The notes beneath the pieces were generated by a model. The model had not been told where the DNA came from and did not search any database. It saw only the letters and a list, made by a program, of their open reading frames with translations. From the NCBI GenBank assembly GCA_947382355.1, contig CANCYR010000008.1, positions 1 to 64,000 on the forward strand: a stretch of 64,000 nt of DNA. Reading direction: 5' to 3'. Numbering within the stretch: position 1 is the stretch's first letter; every line of letters begins with the position of its first letter. This DNA is from an uncultured Lachnospiraceae bacterium (GTDB lineage: Bacteria; Bacillota; Clostridia; Lachnospirales; Lachnospiraceae). The translations under genes and the position numbers were made by a program. Of this stretch, positions 43,000 through 51,563 are shown piece by piece.

Positions 43000-44481
43000 A
43001 TGGAAAATATTATACGGCAATTAAAAAGTAAACTGAATCAGTTTGAGGATATTGATTTAACAGAGAGAACTTTAAGTAATAGAGTTATTATGTGGCTTTT
43101 AGAGGAATTTCTCGGATATGAACGGGATGATATGAAGTGGGAATCCCGGCTGCCATCCAAAGTGCAGAATTTATATGCAGACATCTTTATTGATGCCGGT
43201 GATGGTAAGAGGTTAATTATAGAAACGAAAAGGTATCAAAGCAAATTAGATAATGATGACTTCCTGCAATTAGATGGATATTTGAATAGAGAAAATGTTG
43301 AATGGGGTCTTATAACGAATGGCAGGGAATATTATCTTTTGAATCATGATATTCCTATTGATAGGCAATCGATGAGAAAAGCGGATATTACAGCTAAAAT
43401 TGTGATGAAAATAGAACTTGGTGAAGGTAGAAAAAAGGGGAAAAATGAAAAATATTTAAAATATCTTTCATATGAAAATTTATTTGAGAAGCAAACAACA
43501 AAATATTATAAATATATTGCTATATTTTTTAGCGGACATGAATTGTCTGGTAGTAGCAGGGAAAAATATGAAAATACATTATATAATTTTTTTGATTTTT
43601 ATATTGAAAAAGGCAATCCATATATTGAGTACAATAATGGTTTGCCACGTTCTTTGGCTGAAATTTCCGAAAAAGATGCAATTGAATTTTTAAAAGCAGA
43701 TCGGCCAGCAGGCAGGCCCTATTCTGGACAGGTTCCAAAAGCAAAATGTGCACATATTGCAACTATGTTTAAAAGAATGAAAGAAGAAGGATATACTAAT
43801 GAAAACAAAATGGAAAAATTGTTAGAGAGTGTGACAAAGGAATTTGAAAATATCGACAATAATAAAATAATAAAAAATAATTTATTGACAGCAGATAATG
43901 TCTGCTTAATTTTAAATCACTTAGAAGAAGGACGAAAACCAGTTAAAGTAGTTATATTTATACTGTGCGCTTATTATGGATTTGATAGAACTAAGATTAC
44001 TGATTTTCTGGCTTTAAAATGGAGTGAGGATATTGATTTAAAAAATTTCAGGTTTACATTGCATGGAAAAACTTATCCAATGGTAAAGAAGCTTGCAAAA
44101 TGTTTAGAAGAGATTCAACGGGAATATAAGAAAAAAGGGGTGAAAGCAAAATATATATACGTTACAAAAAAGGGAACAAAATATGTTCCTGTAAAAAAAG
44201 ATATTGTGAATACAGTTTTTGATGAGGATATAAAGAAAATTAAATGTGAAGATGAAAGATGGAATGCTTTGAATCCCCAAAATGTACGCGCCATGCTTAT
44301 TTTTAATATGTGTGAAAGTGGCTGTACTCTTGAAGATATATCATATATAACAGGAGCACCAGTTACGCAGATTTTGAGATATACTACCAATGAAATATTA
44401 GAAAAGACTGGAAAACAGTATTGGAAGAAGATGCGAAAGGCAGGAGAGACATATCATCCATTTAGGGAGATTTTTGAGTAA
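43000..44481 (+). CDS. PD-(D/E)XK nuclease (HsdR_N-like) fused to a degenerate tyrosine-recombinase-like domain
   Basis: 493 residues. Residues about 1-140 resemble the type I restriction HsdR N-terminal nuclease: Asp61 in Y-A-D-I-F-I-D, and Glu75-x-Lys77 in L-I-I-E-T-K-R, then the G-L-I-T-N-G-R-E-Y-Y-L-L end. From about 165 there is a SAM-like core-binding region (S-S-R-E-K-Y-E-N-T-L-Y-N-F-F-D-F-Y-I), and from about 300 an integrase-type catalytic fold: Arg330 in F-D-R-T-K-I-T-D-F-L-A-L-K-W, Arg430 in N-V-R-A-M-L-I-F-N-M-C-E-S-G, and Tyr461 in L-R-Y-T-T-N. The two usual His positions are Asn and Ala, so recombination activity is doubtful. Base composition is AT-rich compared with neighbours. 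In one operon with the next gene (29 bp gap). Confidence 0.72.
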   Translation: MENIIRQLKSKLNQFEDIDLTERTLSNRVIMWLLEEFLGYERDDMKWESRLPSKVQNLYADIFIDAGDGKRLIIETKRYQSKLDNDDFLQLDGYLNRENVEWGLITNGREYYLLNHDIPIDRQSMRKADITAKIVMKIELGEGRKKGKNEKYLKYLSYENLFEKQTTKYYKYIAIFFSGHELSGSSREKYENTLYNFFDFYIEKGNPYIEYNNGLPRSLAEISEKDAIEFLKADRPAGRPYSGQVPKAKCAHIATMFKRMKEEGYTNENKMEKLLESVTKEFENIDNNKIIKNNLLTADNVCLILNHLEEGRKPVKVVIFILCAYYGFDRTKITDFLALKWSEDIDLKNFRFTLHGKTYPMVKKLAKCLEEIQREYKKKGVKAKYIYVTKKGTKYVPVKKDIVNTVFDEDIKKIKCEDERWNALNPQNVRAMLIFNMCESGCTLEDISYITGAPVTQILRYTTNEILEKTGKQYWKKMRKAGETYHPFREIFE

Positions 44482-44510
44482 TAGAATTTAGAAATGCAGG
44501 AGGAAGATTC

Positions 44511-46064
44511 ATGATTCCACTAAAAATAGAGATATTGCTTGCCGGAAAGATTGTGGAGCAGAACCGTGTAGAGTATAAAGAAGGATGGAATCCAAATGAT
44601 ATTATTCATACAATCTGTGCTTTTGCCAATGATTATAATAATATGAATGGAGGGTATCTGGTAATTGGAGTACAGGCTAGGAATGGAATCCCGGTATTAC
44701 CTCCAAAAGGATTACCACTAACAGAGTTGGATTTCATACAGCAGGAAATATTTCAATATTGTAATCAAATCTATCCACGATATATTCCTAAGATAGAAGT
44801 TATTAACTATCAAAATTCAGGAAGATACTTAATATATTTATGGTGTACTGCTGGTGATAGTGGTCCATATCAGTCACCGGTTGATGTTTATGCAGAAAAA
44901 GGAAAGAAAGCTGATAAGAGAATGCAATATTGGATTCGGCCTTCATCATTAACGACAGGTGCTCATAAAGATGAACTTGCAGAATTATTCGATAAGTTTA
45001 ACTCAATACCATACGATGATCGCATAAATAGAAAAGCAAATATAAAAGATATTCGACGAGGCTACGTGGAAGACTTCCTTCGTGACAGTAACAGTACATT
45101 GTTAAATGATATCAATACAAGTACGCTGGAAGATTTACTTGTTTCCCTTGAGGTGGCAGATGAGACAGATGTGGAAATGAATATTCGTAATATTGGTGTT
45201 TTGATGTTTGCAGAGCGTCCGGACAAGCTGCTTCCTGGCGCACAGATTGATTTGGTTAGATTTAATACAAAAGATGAAGAAGGATCTGATGATTTTTTGG
45301 AAAAAACTTTTTATGGGCCTATATGGAAACAGGTAAGGGATTCTCTGGATTATATTAAAACCAATGTAATAGAGGAAAAGGTGGTTAAGATACAAGGTCG
45401 GGCAGAATCCGAAAGATATTTTAATTATCCATATAATGCGTTAGAAGAGGCGGTGGTTAATGCTGTATTTCACAAATCTTATCGGGAACCGGAACCGGTA
45501 GAAATACGAATTTATATAGACCGTATTATGATTATCAATTATCCGGGACTGGCAAAGTGGATAAATTTGGACAAATTTGTTTCAGGTAAGGCAAAGGCCC
45601 GCAAATATCGTAATCGAAGGATAGGTGAGTTATTTAAAGAAATTGATTTATCTGAGAAGCAGGGTACGGGTATTATAAAGATACTTAGAGAATTACAAAA
45701 AAATGGTTCTCCTGAGCCGGAATTTGAAATGGATGAAAACAGAACCTATTTGGCCACAACGATTTATATTCGGAATGGGTTTGTTCATAAAGAAATGTCC
45801 GAATCAATGTCCGAATCAATGTCCGAATCAATGTCCGAATCAATGTCCGAACTAGAACGGACCCGTATGAAGCCAATACTGGAATATTTAAATATGCATT
45901 CAGATATTAATAGCGCAATAGCTGCTAATGTGTTGGACATTCAGATAAAAACGGCGGCAAGACTGTTGGCAAAAGCTGAAAAAATTGGTATATTAGAAAG
46001 CAAAGGAAAAACAAAAAATAAGTTTTATGTATTAAAAAGAACTTGTGATACAAAAATGTTATAA
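44511..46064 (+). CDS. AlbA_2 (Schlafen-like) / HATPase_c_4 ATP-binding protein with MSES repeats
   Basis: 517 residues. Residues about 15-125 form an AlbA_2 domain (N-R-V-E-Y-K-E-G-W...I-C-A-F-A-N-D-Y...G-G-Y-L-V-I-G-V). A long linker leads to an HATPase_c_4-type module (N-A-L-E-E-A-V-V-N-A-V-F-H...I-D-R-I-M-I-I-N-Y-P-G...Y-R-N-R-R-I-G-E-L-F...G-T-G-I-I-K-I). A tandem M-S-E-S linker and a winged-helix end (MKPILEYLNMH...AANVLDIQIKTAARLLAKAEKIGIL) follow. Such proteins act as regulators or as parts of defence systems. It follows the nuclease-recombinase gene with AGGAGG upstream and shares its base composition. Confidence 0.82.
   Translation: MIPLKIEILLAGKIVEQNRVEYKEGWNPNDIIHTICAFANDYNNMNGGYLVIGVQARNGIPVLPPKGLPLTELDFIQQEIFQYCNQIYPRYIPKIEVINYQNSGRYLIYLWCTAGDSGPYQSPVDVYAEKGKKADKRMQYWIRPSSLTTGAHKDELAELFDKFNSIPYDDRINRKANIKDIRRGYVEDFLRDSNSTLLNDINTSTLEDLLVSLEVADETDVEMNIRNIGVLMFAERPDKLLPGAQIDLVRFNTKDEEGSDDFLEKTFYGPIWKQVRDSLDYIKTNVIEEKVVKIQGRAESERYFNYPYNALEEAVVNAVFHKSYREPEPVEIRIYIDRIMIINYPGLAKWINLDKFVSGKAKARKYRNRRIGELFKEIDLSEKQGTGIIKILRELQKNGSPEPEFEMDENRTYLATTIYIRNGFVHKEMSESMSESMSESMSESMSELERTRMKPILEYLNMHSDINSAIAANVLDIQIKTAARLLAKAEKIGILESKGKTKNKFYVLKRTCDTKML
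45796..45851 (+). repeat. 12-bp tandem repeat encoding MSES
   Basis: ATGTCCGAATCA occurs four times in a row from 45796, followed by a partial fifth unit ATGTCCGAA. The unit is a multiple of 3, so repeat-number change would lengthen or shorten the linker without a frameshift. Confidence 0.9.
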
Positions 46065-46078
46065 ACGGTTAATTATGA

Positions 46079-46131
46079 AAGGACTGTTGTAAAAGTAGAT
46101 TATTCACCTATTTTTGCAGCAGCCCCTTTTT
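46079..46131 (+). terminator. Terminator of the cassette
   Basis: AAGGACTGTTGTAAAAGTAG pairs, with several G-T pairs, with CTATTTTTGCAGCAGCCCC, then TTTTTA. Confidence 0.75.
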
Positions 46132-46315
46132 ATTTTCAATTGCAGGAGAAAGGCAGTAAAAAAGCTTTATGGAAAAACTGTGCCCACTGTCAGATGAAAT
46201 TATCTTTGAGAGATAAACTTCTTTCTGCAATCCTCAAATTTCTATCACATTCCTAATATAAAGTAATAAAAGTAGAAAAGTGTAATTTTACAAAGAATTA
46301 TGACGGAGGAAAAAA

Positions 46316-47350
46316 GTGAAACGTTGTAAAAAATGCGGTTTGCCGGAAATTTATACGAATATCCGGTTTAATGCGGAAGGAATCTGCAATTACTGTGAAT
46401 TTTATGAAAGTCATAGGGATGAGTTGGAAGATAAGCAAAAGCTGGAACAGATTTTCCTTCAGAAAATGGAAGAAGGAAAGAAAAAGGCAAAAGAGGCAGG
46501 CTCAAAATATGACTGTCTGGCAGGGTTCAGCGGAGGAAAGGACAGCACCTATATTATATATCAGCTAAAAGAAAAGTATGGAATGCGGGTGCTGGCATTT
46601 ACCTTTGACAATGGCTTTTCCACGGAATACGGAAAGAATAATATAAAAAATGCTTTGGAAAAGCTCAAGGTGGACCATATTACATTTTCCATGAATGATG
46701 AAAAATTGAGAAAGCAATATACAGCCTGTGTAAATATGATGCAAAATTTCTGTTCGGTCTGCTTTCACTATATGCATTATTACAGCTACCTGTTTGCAGG
46801 GCAGAATAAAATACCGCTTATTATAAACGGAAGGACAAAAGGACAAATCCTGCAATATGCTGACAGCATAAAAGGAATCGAGCCTTTTGAAAGCTCCCGT
46901 CATTTAAAGGAATTTGAATACCAGATGTTTCACGGACTGGAAGAGCGGGCTGATAAAGCAGGACGGATGGATTATTTAAAGGATGTGGAGGCGGAAGCAG
47001 TTTCTTATTTTGCCTATCATGATATCAGCGAAGAAGAAACCATGAAATTTCTGGAGAAAAAAATCGGATGGGTGCGGCCACAGGGAATCAGCGGACATGC
47101 GGACTGCTTTGCCCATGCCATGGCGGAAAACATGAGCCTTCAAAAAAGAGGATTCCCAATCAGAACAGGGGAACTGGCAGTTTCCGTGCGAAGGGGAGAG
47201 CTTTCTCTGGAAGAAGCGGATAAAATTGCGAAAGAGGACAGGGAGAATTTCATGGAAGTGCCTGAACAGTTGAAAAAAGAATTTTATGACAGGATTTCAG
47301 TAAAAAAAGCAGGAAAGAAAAACGGAAGGACAGGAGAAGATGGTCTGTAA
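46316..47350 (+). CDS. PP-loop ATP pyrophosphatase with N-terminal zinc ribbon (N-acetyl sugar amidotransferase-like)
   Basis: 344 residues. A zinc ribbon (Cys4, Cys7, Cys24, Cys27) precedes the PP-loop S-G-G-K-D-S (72-77), which activates a substrate by AMP transfer. The layout resembles WbpG/PseA-like N-acetyl sugar amidotransferases. Those use a HisH/HisF-like partner for ammonia, and none is here. Instead it heads an operon of adenylation, formyl transfer, carrier, MBOAT and SGNH genes, and overlaps the next gene by 11 bases. So it may amidate or otherwise modify the small molecule to be attached. The GTG at 46316 has GGAGG 6 bases upstream. Confidence 0.8.
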   Translation: MKRCKKCGLPEIYTNIRFNAEGICNYCEFYESHRDELEDKQKLEQIFLQKMEEGKKKAKEAGSKYDCLAGFSGGKDSTYIIYQLKEKYGMRVLAFTFDNGFSTEYGKNNIKNALEKLKVDHITFSMNDEKLRKQYTACVNMMQNFCSVCFHYMHYYSYLFAGQNKIPLIINGRTKGQILQYADSIKGIEPFESSRHLKEFEYQMFHGLEERADKAGRMDYLKDVEAEAVSYFAYHDISEEETMKFLEKKIGWVRPQGISGHADCFAHAMAENMSLQKRGFPIRTGELAVSVRRGELSLEEADKIAKEDRENFMEVPEQLKKEFYDRISVKKAGKKNGRTGEDGL

Positions 47351-48872
47351 CGTATTGGAATACTTGGAAAGGGCAGAAAAGCTTTATCCGGACAAGCCGG
47401 CATTTGGAGATGAATCCGGACAGCTTACCTATAGACAATTGGCTCAGGCAGCAAGAAGAATGGGCAGCAGACTGGCAGAGCAGGGCGCATACAGGGAGCC
47501 GGTGGCAGTGTTGATTGACAAGGATGTAAACACACTGACTGCATTTATGGGAATCGTATACAGCGGCTGTTTTTATGTTCCGGTGGACAAAACCCTGCCA
47601 ATAGAAAGAATCAGAACCATTTTATCAGTAGTAAGTTCCGGATATCTTATTGTGAAAAAAGAAGATGAACAGCTTGGCAGGGAGTTTGAAAAAGAGACAA
47701 AGCTGCTATTTCTGGAAGAAATGTTCCAAAAATCTGTTCACCAGCCGGAAAATTTGCCGTTGCTTACCAGAATCCGGGAAAGACATTTGGACACCAATCC
47801 CCTCTATATGATATTTACTTCGGGCTCCACCGGAGTTCCCAAAGGGGTGCTGATTTCCCACAGATCAGTGATTGATATGGCAGAGCAGTTTACAAAGACA
47901 TTCCAATTTTCTTCTGAGGAGGTTTTTGCCAATCAGGCTCCCTTTGATTTTGACGTGTCGGTAAAGGATATCTATCTGACTTTAAGGAACGGGGCGTCCA
48001 TGTACATTGTGCCAAAAAGCATGTTTGTCATGCCCAAAAAGCTTGCCGGGTTTTTCAATGAAAAGAAAATAACAACCATTATATGGGCAGCCTCTGCATT
48101 AGGGGTTGCAGCCTCCTTTCGGATATTGGAAAAAGAAGCGCCCCGATATCTAAAGAAAATCATGTTTTCCGGAGAAGTGCTTCCCATGAAAGTACTGCAT
48201 TATTGGCAGAAGCATGTAAGAGATTCGATTTATGTAAACTTGTATGGTCCTACGGAAATTACCTGTAACTGCACTTACTACATAGTGGACAGGGAATTTT
48301 CACAAGACCAGGTCCTTCCCATTGGCAAGGCATTTCCCAATACGGAAATCCTTCTTTTCAATGAAGAAAACAGGCTGGCAGAGCCGGGAGAGCAGGGAGA
48401 AATCTGTGTCAGGGGCTCATCTCTTGCGCTGGGCTATTATAAAAATAAAGAGGAAACAGAGAAGGCATTTTGCCAGAATCCCCTTCATGAGGATTATCTG
48501 GATATGATTTATCGAACCGGGGACATGGGCTATATAAATGACCGGGGAGAGCTGGTATTTGCAGCAAGAAAAGACCACCAGATTAAGCATATGGGCCACC
48601 GGATTGAACTTTTGGAAGTGGAGGCTTCTGTGAATGCAGTGGAAGAAGTGGAAAAATGCTGCTGTATGTATGACGATATCTTAGGAAAAATCCTGTTGTT
48701 TTATCAGGCGGAAAAAGAAATGGAAAAGGAAATCATCAGTCAGCTCCATAATAAGCTTCCCAAATATATGTGTCCAAATGTATTTTACAGGCTGGATAAA
48801 ATACCGGAAAACAATCATGGCAAAATAGACCGACAGCGATTAAAGCAGAAATATATGGAGAATAACAAGTGA
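47340..48872 (+). CDS. DltA-like adenylation (AMP-binding) enzyme
   Basis: 510-residue adenylate-forming enzyme. Core motifs: Y-M-I-F-T-S-G-S-T-G-V-P-K-G (A3), Y-G-P-T-E (A5), Y-R-T-G-D-M-G (A7), and the C-terminal N-N-H-G-K-I-D-R (A10 Lys). It has the length of a stand-alone DltA/NRPS A-domain with no carrier fused. It should activate a carboxylic or amino acid as AMP-ester and load it on the carrier at 49755. Substrate cannot be read. It overlaps its neighbours on both sides (11 and 4 bases). Confidence 0.92.
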   Translation: MVCNVLEYLERAEKLYPDKPAFGDESGQLTYRQLAQAARRMGSRLAEQGAYREPVAVLIDKDVNTLTAFMGIVYSGCFYVPVDKTLPIERIRTILSVVSSGYLIVKKEDEQLGREFEKETKLLFLEEMFQKSVHQPENLPLLTRIRERHLDTNPLYMIFTSGSTGVPKGVLISHRSVIDMAEQFTKTFQFSSEEVFANQAPFDFDVSVKDIYLTLRNGASMYIVPKSMFVMPKKLAGFFNEKKITTIIWAASALGVAASFRILEKEAPRYLKKIMFSGEVLPMKVLHYWQKHVRDSIYVNLYGPTEITCNCTYYIVDREFSQDQVLPIGKAFPNTEILLFNEENRLAEPGEQGEICVRGSSLALGYYKNKEETEKAFCQNPLHEDYLDMIYRTGDMGYINDRGELVFAARKDHQIKHMGHRIELLEVEASVNAVEEVEKCCCMYDDILGKILLFYQAEKEMEKEIISQLHNKLPKYMCPNVFYRLDKIPENNHGKIDRQRLKQKYMENNK

Positions 48873-49753
48873 AGGGAAAAGTAAAAAAGGTCTGCGTGGC
48901 AGGCACCGGAAAGCTGGCTCTCTCCTGTGCGGTTCATGCAAAGGAAAAAGGATTTCCGGTTACTTTGTATGATATGGGGCTAAAGAAATCAGAGCTTTTA
49001 AAAAGGCAGGCCAAGGCAGAAGGCGTTCCCTGCTTTTATGAAGTGCCGGAGGATGTTTTTGAAAAGCTTTATAAAGAAGAACAGCCCCTGTTACTGATTA
49101 GCGCCATCAATGAAAGGATAATTCCGGAAAAGGTGCTGGAAAAGGAAAACATCAGGGCGGTGAATCTGCATCAGGCGCTTTTGCCTGCCCATCCCGGGAG
49201 AAATGCAGAAGCATGGGCAATTTTTGAACAGGATGAAAAGTCGGGTATTACCTGGCATGATGTGGTAAAACAGGTGGATGGAGGCGGGATTTTAGCCCAA
49301 AAGGAAATCAGCCTGAATGAAAGCATAACGGCATGGCAGCTATTCAGAAAACAGATAGAGTGCGCCTATGAAGCATACACAGAAATATTTGATGCTCTTA
49401 TAGACGGCACCATAAAACCGGTTCCGCAAGAGAAAAGGCCGAAATATAAATTTCACTTTAAAAAGGATGTGCCCGGCAACGGCATTCTGGATATGAGCTG
49501 GGATGGAAAAAAAATCAGCGCCTTTTTAAGAGCTATGGATTACGGTGGGGTTTCTGTTTTTGAAAAGCCCAGACTGATATATAAAGGGAAGAGCTTTTTG
49601 TGGAAAAAATATGAAATACGGCATGAAGAGGAAAAAGAATCCTGTCAGCAGACAGGCGGGGAAATGTTTAAGATAACAGAAGATGAAATTGTAATAAAAA
49701 AGGATACTATTTGTATCAGGTTAAAAAATTATGAAATAGCGGAGGAAATATGA
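48869..49753 (+). CDS. Formyltransferase-family enzyme (Fmt/ArnA/GART-like)
   Basis: 294 residues. The N-10-formyl-THF-dependent formyltransferase active site is complete: Asn99 and His101 in N-L-H-Q-A-L-L-P-A-H-P-G-R, and Asp137 in V-D-G-G-G-I-L. The C-terminal part resembles the Fmt C-terminal domain (about 205-290). Family members formylate Met-tRNA, sugar amines or purine precursors. In this operon the likely target is an amine on the carried group. It starts at GTG 48869, sharing GTGA with the stop of the adenylation gene. Confidence 0.87.
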   Translation: MKGKVKKVCVAGTGKLALSCAVHAKEKGFPVTLYDMGLKKSELLKRQAKAEGVPCFYEVPEDVFEKLYKEEQPLLLISAINERIIPEKVLEKENIRAVNLHQALLPAHPGRNAEAWAIFEQDEKSGITWHDVVKQVDGGGILAQKEISLNESITAWQLFRKQIECAYEAYTEIFDALIDGTIKPVPQEKRPKYKFHFKKDVPGNGILDMSWDGKKISAFLRAMDYGGVSVFEKPRLIYKGKSFLWKKYEIRHEEEKESCQQTGGEMFKITEDEIVIKKDTICIRLKNYEIAEEI

Positions 49754-49754
49754 A

Positions 49755-49985
49755 ATGGAAAAGTTGATGGAAATTTTAAAGAATTTAAGGCCGGAGGTAG
49801 ATTTTAATACGGAAAAAAGTCTGATTGACGGAGGAGTATTGGACTCTTTTGATTTAGTTTCCTTAATTGGCGAACTGAACGAAGAATTTGAAATTGAAAT
49901 TTCCTTTGATGATATGGAACCTGAAAATTTTAATTCTGCAGAGCAGATATATCAGATGATTGTAAGGCTGCAAAGTGAGGAGTAA
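49755..49985 (+). CDS. Acyl carrier protein (DltC-like)
   Basis: 76 residues, acidic. The phosphopantetheine site is Ser31 in L-D-S-F-D-L-V, within G-G-V-L-D-S; helix 2-3 pattern I-G-E-L-N-E-E-F-E-I-E-I matches DltC/PCP-type carriers. It should carry the activated group as a thioester between the adenylation enzyme and the MBOAT. The ATG follows AGGAAATATGAA directly after the formyltransferase stop. Confidence 0.92.
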   Translation: MEKLMEILKNLRPEVDFNTEKSLIDGGVLDSFDLVSLIGELNEEFEIEISFDDMEPENFNSAEQIYQMIVRLQSEE

Positions 49986-49988
49986 GAA

Positions 49989-51563
49989 ATGACTATAAAT
50001 TCCATGTCGTTTTTGCTGTTTTTTTTAGGGACGGCAGTGGTATATTATCTGCCCTTTCTGAAAAAATATCAATGGGCGGTTCTATTGGCTGCAAGCTACT
50101 TGTTTTATTTTTTTACCGGAACAGATAATTTTATTTATATTCTTATTACGACTGTAACTACTCACTTTTCTGCACTTGCATTGAGCCGGAAAAACAAACA
50201 GCTGAAGGAGTACAAAGAAAGGTGTAAAAAAGAAGAAGCCGCAGAATATAAAGAAAGAATCAAACGGGAAAAAAAGAGAATCATATTTTTTGATGTGGTT
50301 ATCAATGTAGGCATTTTGATTTTTGTTAAATACAGTAATTTCTTTATATTTAACATAAACCGGATACTGGACGGGGAAAGAGGCATAGAGTTAAAAGCGC
50401 TGAATATACTGGTTCCTTTGGGGATTTCCTATTATACCCTTCAGAGCATTGGATATGTTTTGGATGTGTCCAAGGGAAAGACAAAGGCAGAAGCAAATCT
50501 GTTAAAGACAGCTTTGTTCGTCAGTTATTTTCCCCAGATTACCCAGGGCCCCATTGGAAGGTTTGAAAAGCTGGCTCCCCGGTTGTTTCGTTCCCACAAG
50601 CCTGCATGGCAGAATTTATCCTTTGGATGCCAGAGAATACTATGGGGATTTTTTAAGAAGACGGTTATTGCAGACCGGATGAACCCGTTTGTGGATGAAA
50701 TTTTTCTGAATTTCCAACAGTATAGCGGTTTTACATTGTTTTTGGGATGCATGTATTTTTCCATACAGGCTTATGTGGATTTTTCCGCCTACATGGATAT
50801 AGCGGCGGGGTATTCCCAGATACTGGGAATCAAGCTGGAAGAAAATTTTATGCGTCCTTTCCTTTCCCAATCCCTGGCAGAATATTGGCGAAGATGGCAC
50901 ATCACCTTAAGCAGCTGGTTTCGGGATTACCTGTTTTATCCCTTGTCGATTTCCAAGCCCGCGGTAAAGCTTTCCCGCATGGGGCGAAAGTATCTGCCAG
51001 CCCGGATTGCCAAGCTGGTGCCATCCATTTATGCTATGTTTGTTGTGTGGTTTGCAACAGGCTTTTGGCATGATGCAAGCTGGCGCTATATTTTATGGGG
51101 CGTTGCCAATGGAATTATTATGATAAGCTCTATGTGCTTTTCAGGAACGTTCCAGACATGGAAAGAAAAATTACATATCAAGGATGAAAACAGGTTATGG
51201 CGTTTGTTTAGAAGAGTAAGAACCTTTTTATTGATTAGTCTGTTAAAGGTATTTCCGGCAGCAGATTCCACAGGAAATTCTTTGCAAATATTAAAGCATA
51301 TTGTTACAGATTTTCAAATCAGCTTTTCTTATCAGGCATGGTTCCCGGGGTTGATTAAAAACTATCTGGCATATATTCTGTTTGGACTGATTCTGTTTTT
51401 TGCAGTGAGCATAAGACAGGAAAAAGAGCCTGTCCGGAATTATCTGGCAAGGAAATCCTTTGTATTAAGATGGTGTCTTTACCTGATTATTTTATGCTCT
51501 GTTTTAGCCTTTGGAGTATTAGGAACGGGAATTTCGGGAGGATTTGAATATGCGCAGTATTAA
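49989..51563 (+). CDS. MBOAT family acyltransferase (DltB-like), system 3
   Basis: 524-residue polytopic protein, longer than the other two MBOAT proteins, with a charged cytoplasmic loop (about 65-95: K-E-Y-K-E-R-C-K-K-E-E-A). The motif W-R-R-W-H-I-T-L-S-S-W-F-R-D-Y-L and the catalytic His in F-W-H-D-A-S-W-R-Y are present, with Asp instead of the usual Gly after His. It has an insert between these motifs. Beside a carrier protein and adenylation enzyme it should play the DltB role, moving the thioester-bound group across the membrane. It overlaps the next gene by 14 bases. Confidence 0.92.
   Translation: MTINSMSFLLFFLGTAVVYYLPFLKKYQWAVLLAASYLFYFFTGTDNFIYILITTVTTHFSALALSRKNKQLKEYKERCKKEEAAEYKERIKREKKRIIFFDVVINVGILIFVKYSNFFIFNINRILDGERGIELKALNILVPLGISYYTLQSIGYVLDVSKGKTKAEANLLKTALFVSYFPQITQGPIGRFEKLAPRLFRSHKPAWQNLSFGCQRILWGFFKKTVIADRMNPFVDEIFLNFQQYSGFTLFLGCMYFSIQAYVDFSAYMDIAAGYSQILGIKLEENFMRPFLSQSLAEYWRRWHITLSSWFRDYLFYPLSISKPAVKLSRMGRKYLPARIAKLVPSIYAMFVVWFATGFWHDASWRYILWGVANGIIMISSMCFSGTFQTWKEKLHIKDENRLWRLFRRVRTFLLISLLKVFPAADSTGNSLQILKHIVTDFQISFSYQAWFPGLIKNYLAYILFGLILFFAVSIRQEKEPVRNYLARKSFVLRWCLYLIILCSVLAFGVLGTGISGGFEYAQY

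Noticed and set aside
45796-45851. Short repeats as a possible CRISPR or phase-variable frameshift tract
   Set aside because: No spacers, and the 12-base unit keeps the reading frame, so it cannot switch the gene off by slippage.
46132-46315. A riboswitch or T-box upstream of the Dlt-like operon
   Set aside because: No conserved core motif could be recognised in this 180-base region.
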